NCBI GenBank assembly: GCA_034004165.1
Contig: JAVEXI010000001.1
Span: forward strand, 19,493 to 83,492
Direction: 5' to 3'
Length of the DNA stretch: 64,000 nt
Origin: Gudongella sp034004165
GTDB lineage: Bacteria > Bacillota > Clostridia > Tissierellales > Tissierellaceae
The notes under the pieces were generated by a model. That model worked only from the letters and a program-made list of their open reading frames with translations. It did not search any database and had not been told where the DNA came from. Below, piece after piece: positions 16,153 to 23,673 of the stretch. Both the position numbers and the translations under genes were made by a program. Each line of letters begins with the position of its first letter. Within the stretch, counting starts at the first letter, position 1.

Positions 16153-16704
16153 ATGAACGAAAAATTGATTATCGCTGGCTTTGGCGGACAGGGAGTCATG
16201 GCGATGGGACAACTACTTACTTATTCAGGAATGATTGAAGATAAGAATGTATCCTGGTTGCCATCCTATGGTCCTGAGATGAGAGGCGGCACAGCAAACT
16301 GTAACGTTACAATATCATCAGATGCAGTAGGTTCGCCTGTAGTTGTAGATTCGACAACTGTAATAGTTATGAATCTTCCTAGCTTAGACAAATTTGAATC
16401 CAGTGTTGAACCAGGTGGAAGATTGTTTATAAACTCATCTTTGATAAGTAAAAAATCAACTAGAGATGACATTGAAGTTTACTACATTCCTGCCAATGAC
16501 ATAGCTAATGAACTTGGAAATACAAGAATAGCTAACATGGTAATGTTGGGAGCTTATCTTGGCGTAACTGATTTGGTAAAATTCGAATCAATTTACGAAG
16601 CGTTTGGGCAAGTATTTGGAGAGACAAAAGCACATTTACTGCCGATAAACAAAGAAGCTCTTGCCAGAGGAGCAGAACTTACAAGAGAAAAAGCAGAAGT
16701 ATAA
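16153..16704 (+). CDS. 2-oxoacid:ferredoxin oxidoreductase, gamma subunit
   Basis: 183 residues; domain III of the oxidoreductase, which helps bind CoA. The N-terminal GFGGQGVMAMGQLL and PSYGPEMRGGTANCNVTIS are diagnostic. ATG 16153 is used; a GTG one codon earlier overlaps the preceding stop. The last gene of the cdaA-to-vor run, closed by a strong terminator. Confidence 0.93.
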   Translation: MNEKLIIAGFGGQGVMAMGQLLTYSGMIEDKNVSWLPSYGPEMRGGTANCNVTISSDAVGSPVVVDSTTVIVMNLPSLDKFESSVEPGGRLFINSSLISKKSTRDDIEVYYIPANDIANELGNTRIANMVMLGAYLGVTDLVKFESIYEAFGQVFGETKAHLLPINKEALARGAELTREKAEV

Positions 16705-16711
16705 AACAAAG

Positions 16712-16741
16712 AAAAGCCAGACTTTATCGTCTGGCTTTTTT
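16712..16741. terminator. Bidirectional terminator between vor and the FabK-like gene
   Basis: AAAAGCCAGAC (16712-16722) and GTCTGGCTTTT (16729-16739) with a 6-base loop. A runs on one side and T runs on the other serve both convergent genes. Confidence 0.93.
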
Positions 16742-17791
16742 CTATGAGAAAAGTTCTTCTATTAGCTGTTTTACTGAGATAATTTTATCGATTAGATAGC
16801 CTTTTTTCCCTATAAATATCAATCCATTGTCTGTATCACCTGTTACTGACCGAATTAAAGCATTAGTAATACAGTACTGAGTAGTTGCTGGATTACATGG
16901 TTCAAGACAATTATAACATTTAGTAACTTTTTCTCTTTCGAGGGCGACACGCTTGACAAAATCGTTTAGAATAGCCTGACCTGGCATACCTACAGGACTT
17001 TTAACGTATCCTATATCTTCTATACTTGAATCAACGTAAGCTTTTTTAAAACGAATATCAGCGTCACATTCGTCTGTGGCAACGAATCTGGTTCCCATTT
17101 GGACACCGTCGGCTCCTGCACTTAATGCCTCTTCAACATCAGAACGACTGAAAATTCCTCCAGCAGCTACGACTGGAATCTTTGTTGCCAAATCTGTTTC
17201 CATCGGTACCAAAGCTTTTTTGACCTCTGCAATTAACTCAGGTATCCTTAGAAGATTTCCTGATTTTAATACATCCATAGGAAAACCAAGATGTCCTCCA
17301 GCAAGAGGACCTTCTGCTATAATAAGATCAGGAACGTAATTATGTCTTTTTGACCACAACTTGGTAATTACCGCAGCTGCTTTACCTGAAGATACGATTG
17401 GTGCTGCTTTAGTCTTTGTTCCCTTGACTAAAGAAGGTAGATCGCTAGGCAAACCAGCTCCAGAAATTATCAAATCAATTCCCTCTTCAACTGCAGTTTT
17501 GACCATTTCTTTATAGTTTTCAATTGGAACCATTAGATTAACGGCAAGTATTCCATCTGGGCTCAGCTCTCGTGCTCTCCTTATTTCTTTTTGTAGTGCA
17601 CGAATATTAGCCCCTTTGGGGTCTTTACCAAAATCAGGCTCCCTAAAGCCTATTTGAACTCCTGATATGGTACCAATGCCTCCGCAGTTAGCGACTGCTG
17701 ATGCAAGTCCAGAAAGCGACACACCAACACCCATCCCTCCCTGAATCAGAGGTATACGGCTGGTCTTTTCGCCAATTATTAATTGTTTCAT
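16742..17791 (-). CDS. FMN-dependent FabK/nitronate monooxygenase-family protein with cysteine cluster
   Basis: 349-residue TIM-barrel flavoprotein of the 2-nitropropane dioxygenase/enoyl-ACP reductase II group. It has the N-terminal IPLIQGGMGVGVS, the FMN-phosphate stretch VVAAGGIFSRSDVEEALSAGADGVQMGTRFVAT, and AEGPLAGGHLGF with the family His. Unlike the FabK at 19429 it has a C-terminal CYNCLEPCNPATTQYC cluster. It lies next to fabZ, so a lipid role is possible, but nitronate oxidation or an alternative enoyl reductase activity cannot be told apart. The start is ATG 17791, with GGAGGA upstream. Confidence 0.85.
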   Translation of the reverse strand: MKQLIIGEKTSRIPLIQGGMGVGVSLSGLASAVANCGGIGTISGVQIGFREPDFGKDPKGANIRALQKEIRRARELSPDGILAVNLMVPIENYKEMVKTAVEEGIDLIISGAGLPSDLPSLVKGTKTKAAPIVSSGKAAAVITKLWSKRHNYVPDLIIAEGPLAGGHLGFPMDVLKSGNLLRIPELIAEVKKALVPMETDLATKIPVVAAGGIFSRSDVEEALSAGADGVQMGTRFVATDECDADIRFKKAYVDSSIEDIGYVKSPVGMPGQAILNDFVKRVALEREKVTKCYNCLEPCNPATTQYCITNALIRSVTGDTDNGLIFIGKKGYLIDKIISVKQLIEELFS

Positions 17792-17811
17792 ATAAAGTCA
17801 TCCTCCAACTA

Positions 17812-18249
17812 TTATTCAATTGCAAACAGGAATTCACCCTCTGCTGCAATTTCTTCTCCAACATAGGCTTTGCCCTGCCCAATTCCTATACCTGCTCTGA
17901 CTTTGGTTATTTCAACATCCATCCTAAGCACATCTCCGGGAACAATTTTTCTTTTGAACCTGAATTTGTTAATACCTGCAAAATACGCGGTCTTGCCTTT
18001 AAAATCTTCCTGCGAAAGTAAGATTACAGCACCAGCTTGGGCCATAGTTTCAACTAGGATTACTCCGGGCATAACAGGATTTCCTGGGAAGTGTCCAGTA
18101 AAATAGCTTTCATTTATAGTTACATTCTTGTAGCCAGTTCCCTTAAGACCTTCCTCTGACACTTCAACTTTGTCGATAAATATGAATGGGTTTCTGTGTG
18201 GTATTATTGAAAGAATTTCGTTTATTCCGTATACTTTTATTGTTTTCAC
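17812..18249 (-). CDS. fabZ: 3-hydroxyacyl-ACP dehydratase FabZ
   Basis: Hot-dog-fold dehydratase that removes water from 3-hydroxyacyl-ACP in the elongation cycle. It has IIPHRNPFIFIDKV, the catalytic His in FTGHFPGNPVMPGV and the catalytic Glu in LVETMAQAGA. The start is unclear. GTG 18249 gives a normal-length protein (145 aa), but the strong GGAGGAGG (complement of 18249-18256) is nearly on top of it. TTG 18258 adds three residues, with the same GGAGGAGG falling inside the coding region. It is transcribed away from the main fab operon. Confidence 0.9.
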   Translation of the reverse strand: MKTIKVYGINEILSIIPHRNPFIFIDKVEVSEEGLKGTGYKNVTINESYFTGHFPGNPVMPGVILVETMAQAGAVILLSQEDFKGKTAYFAGINKFRFKRKIVPGDVLRMDVEITKVRAGIGIGQGKAYVGEEIAAEGEFLFAIE

Positions 18250-18320
18250 CTCCTCCAATTATTAATGGCTTCTTAGAAAAACATTGCTAAATTTTTAAAT
18301 ATGATTTATACTATTTCTAA

Positions 18321-18372
18321 GTTTGCAATCGCCTATAGACAATCTTAATTTAAATTGGAGCATTTTGCAAAC
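18321..18372. repeat. Inverted repeat in the divergent fabZ/fabH intergenic region
   Basis: GTTTGCAA (18321-18328) and TTGCAAAC (18365-18372) are perfect 8-bp inverted copies separated by 36 bases, placed between the two divergent fatty acid transcription units. They could be paired half-sites for a lipid regulator; no FapR or FabT box is recognised. Confidence 0.35.
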
Positions 18373-18428
18373 AAATAATTGTCGGAGGTGTTTTTCAAGA
18401 CACAACTGTATAATTAGGAGGTGTACAA

Positions 18429-19436
18429 TTGAAGAAAATATCGGTTGGAATAACCGGTCTGGGAAGCTATGTTCCCAGTATGGCGATGACTAACGAAGAT
18501 ATGTCAAAACTGGTAGAGACCAGTGATGAATGGATTACTTCGAGAACCGGTATCAGGGAGAGAAGGATAGCTGATGAGAATACTGCAACATCAGACCTTG
18601 CTACAAATGCTGCAGAAAATGCGCTTAAAGATGCAGGCATAAATGCCTCAGATATCGACCTGATAATCGTAGCCACTGCGACACCTGACCACATGTTCCC
18701 ATCTACTGCAGCAATAGTGCAGAAGAATCTTGGGGCAGAAAAGGCAGCTGCATTTGATTTAAGTGTGGGATGTTCAGGATTTATTTACGCAGTTATGACA
18801 GGTTCAAATTTTATTGCCACTGGAATGTACAAAAAAGTGCTGGTAATAGGCGCTGAAACATTGTCAAAGATAGTTGACTGGACTGACAGAAATACTTGTG
18901 TACTGTTTGGTGACGGAGCTGGAGCTTGTGTTTTGGAACCATGTGACGAAAGTTTTGGAATTCTTTCTTCAGAGCTTGGGTCAGATGGTCCCAATGGGGA
19001 CGTTTTAATACTACCTGCGGGTGGATCAAGAAATCCTGCTACGGCTGAAACAGTAAAAAATAATATGCATACTATAAAAATGGATGGCAAAGAAGTTTTC
19101 AAATTTGCTGTGCGTGTTATGGAAAAGTCATCCGTCAGAGTGCTGGAAGAGGCAGGACTCACACCGGAAGATATAGATTTTCTTATTCCACATCAGGCAA
19201 ATATGAGAATTATTGATGCTGCTATGAAAAAGCTGCAGCTGGACAAAGAAAAGACATATATAAACTTAGATAAGTACGGAAACATGTCCGCTGCTTCAGT
19301 TCCTGTTGCCCTTGATGAGGCCGTTAGAGAAAACAGGATAAAGAAGGGCGATATTGTTCTGCTTATTGCATTTGGCGCAGGGTTATCCTGGGCTTCTATT
19401 GTCATGCGCTGGAACAGGGGGGAGAAGTATGATTAG
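18429..19436 (+). CDS. fabH: 3-oxoacyl-ACP synthase III FabH
   Basis: Starts fatty acid synthesis by joining an acyl-CoA primer with malonyl-ACP. 335 residues with the full Cys-His-Asn triad: C115 in DLSVGCSGFIYA, H255 in IPHQANM and N285 in YGNMSAAS. Start TTG, 7 bases after AGGAGG. A TATAAT at 18409 sits directly on the ribosome site and is too close to serve as a usual promoter. The neighbouring oxoacid oxidoreductase and ptb could supply or consume branched acyl-CoA primers for this enzyme (inference). Confidence 0.96.
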   Translation: MKKISVGITGLGSYVPSMAMTNEDMSKLVETSDEWITSRTGIRERRIADENTATSDLATNAAENALKDAGINASDIDLIIVATATPDHMFPSTAAIVQKNLGAEKAAAFDLSVGCSGFIYAVMTGSNFIATGMYKKVLVIGAETLSKIVDWTDRNTCVLFGDGAGACVLEPCDESFGILSSELGSDGPNGDVLILPAGGSRNPATAETVKNNMHTIKMDGKEVFKFAVRVMEKSSVRVLEEAGLTPEDIDFLIPHQANMRIIDAAMKKLQLDKEKTYINLDKYGNMSAASVPVALDEAVRENRIKKGDIVLLIAFGAGLSWASIVMRWNRGEKYD

Positions 19437-20388
19437 TACGAGAATTACTGAGATTTTGGGAATCGAGTACCCAGTAATACAGGGAGGCATGGCTTGGGTT
19501 GCCACTCATGAATTAGCATCCGCTGTATCTGAGGCTGGAGGGCTGGGAGTTATAGCTGCCGGAAATGCTCCAGGAGAATTTGTAAGAAATGAAATCAGAG
19601 AATTGAGAAAAAGAACAAGTAAGCCATTTGCTGTAAATATAATGCTACTATCGCCATTTGCTGATCAGGTTGCTGAAATTGTGTGTGAAGAGGGAGTGCC
19701 CATCGTTACTACAGGTGCTGGGAACCCTGGAAAATATCTTGAAAAATTTAGACAGCACAATATTAAGGTAATTCCTGTTGTGCCATCTGTAGCTCTGGCT
19801 AAGAGAATGGAGAAACAGGGGGTAGATGCCCTTATAGTAGAAGGCACAGAAGCTGGAGGGCATATCGGAGAACTGACCACAATGTCTCTCATTCCTCAGG
19901 TATGTGATGCAGTAGAATTGCCAGTTATCGCAGCTGGAGGGATTGCAGATGGAAGAGGATTTGCAGCTGCTTTTGCACTAGGCGCAGAAGGGATACAGAT
20001 GGGAACGCGATTTGTCTGCTCTACCGAAGCAAAAGTACATCCCAAATACAAAGAGATGCTGATAAATGCAGGCGATCGAGATGCTATAGTAACAGGAAGA
20101 TCTACCGGACATCCAGTCAGGGTTCTTAAGAATCGATTTACTCGAGATTTCCTTGAAATGGAGAAAAAAGGAGCAAGCAAAGAAGATTTAGAGAAATCGG
20201 GCGCTGGCAGATTAAGACTGGCTGTAGTCGATGGGGATATTGACAACGGCTCAGTAATGTCAGGACAGATTGCTGGCATGATAAATGACATCAAAAGCTG
20301 TGAAGAAATAATTCACGGTATGACAGAAGAGGCTATAAATGTTTTAACAAGGCTGCAAAAGGTTGCTGGAGGTGTTGTAAATGGCTAA
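19429..20388 (+). CDS. fabK: Enoyl-ACP reductase FabK
   Basis: FMN-dependent enoyl-ACP reductase II, the last step of each elongation round. 319 residues from ATG 19429, which follows GGGGGGAG and overlaps fabH by 8 bases. Motifs: YPVIQGGMAWVATHELASAVSEAGG, VEGTEAGGHIGE with the active His, and VIAAGGIADGRGFAAAFALGAEGIQMGTRFVCS. It lies in its usual place between fabH and fabD. Confidence 0.96.
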   Translation: MISTRITEILGIEYPVIQGGMAWVATHELASAVSEAGGLGVIAAGNAPGEFVRNEIRELRKRTSKPFAVNIMLLSPFADQVAEIVCEEGVPIVTTGAGNPGKYLEKFRQHNIKVIPVVPSVALAKRMEKQGVDALIVEGTEAGGHIGELTTMSLIPQVCDAVELPVIAAGGIADGRGFAAAFALGAEGIQMGTRFVCSTEAKVHPKYKEMLINAGDRDAIVTGRSTGHPVRVLKNRFTRDFLEMEKKGASKEDLEKSGAGRLRLAVVDGDIDNGSVMSGQIAGMINDIKSCEEIIHGMTEEAINVLTRLQKVAGGVVNG

Positions 20389-21334
20389 GACCGCATTTCT
20401 GTTCCCAGGGCAGGGTGCTCAGCATATTGGCATGGGAAGAGACTTTTTTGAGCAGATAAGAGAATCAAAGGAGATATTCAAAGAAGCGGATGAAGCACTT
20501 CAGATGGACCTTTCAGGGCTTATCTTTGAAGGTTCTGAAGAAGATTTGAAAAAGACTGAGAATACTCAGCCTGCTATTCTTACTGCCAGCATCGCAATGC
20601 TGAAGGCTTTGGAAAGAGATGGTATATACTGTGATTATACTGCTGGATTAAGCCTTGGTGAATACAGCTCTCTTGTGATGAGTAAAGCAATAAGGTTTGC
20701 AGATGCACTGAAAATTGTTAGGGAAAGAGGCAGATTCATGCAAGAAGCTGTCCCTCAAGGAATTGGTGGAATGGCAGCAATTTTGGGTCTGGACAGGGCA
20801 CATCTTCCTGCTATACTAGAAATGTCAAAGAGTTATGGCGTTGTTGAAGTAGCAAATTACAACAGCCCAGAGCAGATAGTAATTTCAGGTATGAAAGAAG
20901 GTCTTAAAATAGCCTGTGATAAAGCAGTAGAATTAGGTGCAAAAAAAGCAGTTGAACTACCTGTAAGCGCACCATTTCACACTTCTTTATTGTCTTCTGC
21001 AGGAGTAAAACTAGAGGGCGAGCTAAGAAAGGTTGAACTGGGTGAGCTTAAAACAAAAGTCGTATCTAACGTTGATGGCAGAGTTGTCGAAACTAGTGAC
21101 GAATTGGTATCAAAGCTGGTAAATCAGGTTTCAAATTCTGTTTTGTGGCAGCAGTCTATAGAATTTATGATAAATGAAGGTGTAGATACATTTGTAGAGA
21201 TAGGGCCTGGCAAATCACTTTCGGGTTTTGCTAAGAGAATAAGTAAAGCAATGGGCAAAGAAGTAAGAATTCTAAATGTATCTTCTGTTGAAAGCTATAA
21301 AGAAACTGTTGAAAAACTTACAAAGGGGGCGTAA
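20381..21334 (+). CDS. fabD: Malonyl-CoA:ACP transacylase FabD
   Basis: Loads malonyl from CoA onto ACP. 317 residues; N-terminal FPGQGAQHIGMG, nucleophile S91 in GLSLGEYSSL (Leu in place of the His of E. coli GHSLG), Arg in RGRFMQEA and the His in APFHTSLL. The ATG overlaps fabK by 8 bases with GGAGG upstream. Confidence 0.96.
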   Translation: MAKTAFLFPGQGAQHIGMGRDFFEQIRESKEIFKEADEALQMDLSGLIFEGSEEDLKKTENTQPAILTASIAMLKALERDGIYCDYTAGLSLGEYSSLVMSKAIRFADALKIVRERGRFMQEAVPQGIGGMAAILGLDRAHLPAILEMSKSYGVVEVANYNSPEQIVISGMKEGLKIACDKAVELGAKKAVELPVSAPFHTSLLSSAGVKLEGELRKVELGELKTKVVSNVDGRVVETSDELVSKLVNQVSNSVLWQQSIEFMINEGVDTFVEIGPGKSLSGFAKRISKAMGKEVRILNVSSVESYKETVEKLTKGA

Positions 21335-21336
21335 GG

Positions 21337-22074
21337 ATGGAAAAAAAGACAGCCCTGGTCACCGGAGGCAGCAGAGGCATAGGAAGGAAAATAGCCCTTG
21401 GCCTTGCAAATAAAGGATATAATGTGGCAATAACTTATGTAAATAACAAAACATTGGCCGAAGAAGTTGTGGTTGAGCTGAATGCTGCTGGGGTTGATGC
21501 TATTGCAGTTAAGGCTGATACATGTGATGCTCTTCAAGTGGATGAGATGGTGAAGACAATAGAAAAAAACCTTGGGAAAATTGATATTCTGGTTAACAAT
21601 GCTGGAATAACAAGAGATAATCTCATAATTAGAATGAGTGAATCAGACTGGGACCAGGTTATAGATACAAATCTTAAAGGTGCGTTTCTTACTTCTAAAG
21701 CAGTAGTTAGGGGCATGATGAAGAACCGATATGGCAAAATAATCAACATATCGTCTGTAGTAGGAGTAATGGGCAATGCGGGGCAGGCAAACTATTCTGC
21801 ATCAAAAGCTGGTTTGATAGGTTTGACCAAATCCTTAGCAAAGGAAATGGCTTCCAGAGGCATCAGAGTAAATGCCATAGCACCAGGTTTTATAAAGACA
21901 GATATGACTGATGCTTTAAGTGAAGATGTACAAAATGAAATGAAAAGAGCAATACCACTGGGTTACTTTGCAGACCCAGAGGAGATAAGTAATCTCGTGA
22001 ATTTTCTTGCTGGTGATGAGTCTGATTATATTACCGGACAAGTTATTCAAATAGATGGCGGAATGCACATATAA
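21337..22074 (+). CDS. fabG: 3-oxoacyl-ACP reductase FabG
   Basis: NADPH-dependent short-chain dehydrogenase reducing 3-oxoacyl-ACP. 245 residues with the Rossmann motif TGGSRGIGRKIA, NNAG near residue 88, the catalytic Ser in INISSVVG and YSASK. It starts two bases after the fabD stop, so translation is coupled. Confidence 0.96.
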   Translation: MEKKTALVTGGSRGIGRKIALGLANKGYNVAITYVNNKTLAEEVVVELNAAGVDAIAVKADTCDALQVDEMVKTIEKNLGKIDILVNNAGITRDNLIIRMSESDWDQVIDTNLKGAFLTSKAVVRGMMKNRYGKIINISSVVGVMGNAGQANYSASKAGLIGLTKSLAKEMASRGIRVNAIAPGFIKTDMTDALSEDVQNEMKRAIPLGYFADPEEISNLVNFLAGDESDYITGQVIQIDGGMHI

Positions 22075-22089
22075 TAAGGAGGAATAAAA

Positions 22090-22320
22090 ATGGTATTTGA
22101 AAAGGTAGTTAAAATTATTGCAGAACAACTGGATGCTGATGTTGAGGAAATTACAATGGAAACATCTCTTATGAAGGATCTTGAAGCAGATTCTCTTGAC
22201 GCTGTTGAAATTATGATGGCTCTTGAAGATGAGTTTGGAATAGAAATACCTGATGAAGATGCTGAAAAATTTGCAAATATTGGTGATATCACAAAATATG
22301 TGGAGGAAAAGATAGCTTAA
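22090..22320 (+). CDS. acpP: Acyl carrier protein
   Basis: 76-residue acidic carrier of fatty acyl chains. The phosphopantetheine attaches to S35 in LEADSLDAVE. Start ATG with AAGGAGG upstream. Confidence 0.97.
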   Translation: MVFEKVVKIIAEQLDADVEEITMETSLMKDLEADSLDAVEIMMALEDEFGIEIPDEDAEKFANIGDITKYVEEKIA

Positions 22321-22336
22321 TCGATGGGGTGAAAAT

Positions 22337-23572
22337 ATGAAAAGAGTTGTACTGACAGGCTTAGGAGCTGTTACCCCTATTGGAACAGGGAAAGAAGACT
22401 TTTGGAATGCTCTTATTTCAGGAAAGTCAGGAGTTGGATATATAACAAAATTTGATGCTTCATGTCACGAAACGAAGATTGCAGCTGAAGTTAAAGATTT
22501 TGATCCGTCTCAGTACATGGATAAAAAAGAAGCAAAGAGGATGGATAACTTTGCTAAGTATGCAGTTGCCGGTGCTAAAATGGCTATAGAAGACTCAGGT
22601 CTTGAACTAAGCGCAATTAACTTAAACAGAGCTGGAGCTATCGTAGGTTCAGGAATAGGTGGCATAACATCTCTTGAGTCAGAGAAAGAAAAATTTGACG
22701 AAAAGGGACCTGGTAGAATCAGTCCGCTGTTTATTCCGATGATGATAGCTAATATGGCTGCAGGACAGGTTTCAATGGCTTTTGGATTGAAGGGTGCATC
22801 TATGACAATCACGACCGCGTGCGCGTCAGCTACACATGCTATAGGTGAAGCCTTCAGGATGATAAAGTATGGGAATCTGGATATTGCTGTGACTGGCGGA
22901 ACGGAAAGCTCGATAACTCCATTATCCATGGCAGGATTTATTTCAATGAAAGCACTTTCAACAAGAAATGATGATCCAGAAAAAGCAAGCAGACCTTTCG
23001 ACAAAGACAGAGATGGTTTTGTCATGGGAGAGGGTTCAGGTATGTTAGTATTAGAGGAACTAGAACATGCATTAGAAAGAGGAGCCCATATTTACGCTGA
23101 AATAATCGGTTATGGCGCAACTTCTGATGCTTTTCACATAACTCAGCCAGACCCTGAGGCTATTGGAGCAACACGTGCTATGGCTCTCGCGCTCGAAGAA
23201 GGCGGAGTGAGTGTATGCGACGTTGACTACATCAATGCTCATGGTACCAGTACCTATTACAACGATAAACTTGAGACTCTGGCTATTAAAAATCTGTTTG
23301 GTGAATATGCAGGGAAGATTAATATAAGCTCTACAAAGTCAATGACAGGACATCTTCTTGGAGCTGCAGGAGGTATAGAAACTATTGCTACTGCTCTTGC
23401 AATTTCAACAGGAGTAATTCCTCCTACAATTAACCAAGGAGTACCTGATGAAGAGTGCGACCTTAATTATACTCCCAATGTTGCAGTAAACAGAGAAGTT
23501 AAATATGCTCTTTCAAACTCTCTGGGCTTTGGTGGTCATAATGCCAGCATACTATTGGGTAAGTACGAGTAA
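22337..23572 (+). CDS. fabF: 3-oxoacyl-ACP synthase II FabF
   Basis: Elongating condensing enzyme. 411 residues with the Cys-His-His triad: C162 in TACASATHAIG, H302 in NAHGTSTYYND and H339 in KSMTGHLLGAAG. The last gene of the fabH-fabK-fabD-fabG-acpP-fabF operon. No acc genes for malonyl-CoA formation are in the window. Confidence 0.97.
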   Translation: MKRVVLTGLGAVTPIGTGKEDFWNALISGKSGVGYITKFDASCHETKIAAEVKDFDPSQYMDKKEAKRMDNFAKYAVAGAKMAIEDSGLELSAINLNRAGAIVGSGIGGITSLESEKEKFDEKGPGRISPLFIPMMIANMAAGQVSMAFGLKGASMTITTACASATHAIGEAFRMIKYGNLDIAVTGGTESSITPLSMAGFISMKALSTRNDDPEKASRPFDKDRDGFVMGEGSGMLVLEELEHALERGAHIYAEIIGYGATSDAFHITQPDPEAIGATRAMALALEEGGVSVCDVDYINAHGTSTYYNDKLETLAIKNLFGEYAGKINISSTKSMTGHLLGAAGGIETIATALAISTGVIPPTINQGVPDEECDLNYTPNVAVNREVKYALSNSLGFGGHNASILLGKYE

Positions 23573-23591
23573 ATAAATATGAACATTTAAG

Positions 23592-23617
23592 CTGCCGTCT
23601 GTTAAACGGCAGTTTTT
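23592..23617 (+). terminator. Terminator of the fab operon
   Basis: CTGCCGT (23592-23598) with ACGGCAG (23606-23612), 7-base loop, then TTTTT. Confidence 0.88.
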
Positions 23618-23639
23618 CCTATGTAAAGAGACTGTTTTA

Positions 23640-23648
23640 TGCTATACT
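23640..23648 (+). promoter_or_regulatory. Extended -10 promoter before cca
   Basis: TGCTATACT (TG-N-TATACT) lies 26 bases upstream of the cca start; no clear -35 box. Confidence 0.5.
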
Positions 23649-23673
23649 TTACATAGAATTATGGAGGAGTGAA

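Noticed and set aside
18409..18414. TATAAT just before fabH as its promoter
   Set aside because: It abuts the ribosome-binding site, so transcription would begin at or after it.
22510..23025. 171-codon open frame opposite fabF
   Set aside because: Shadow of a strongly conserved gene; no ribosome site and no homology that I recognise.
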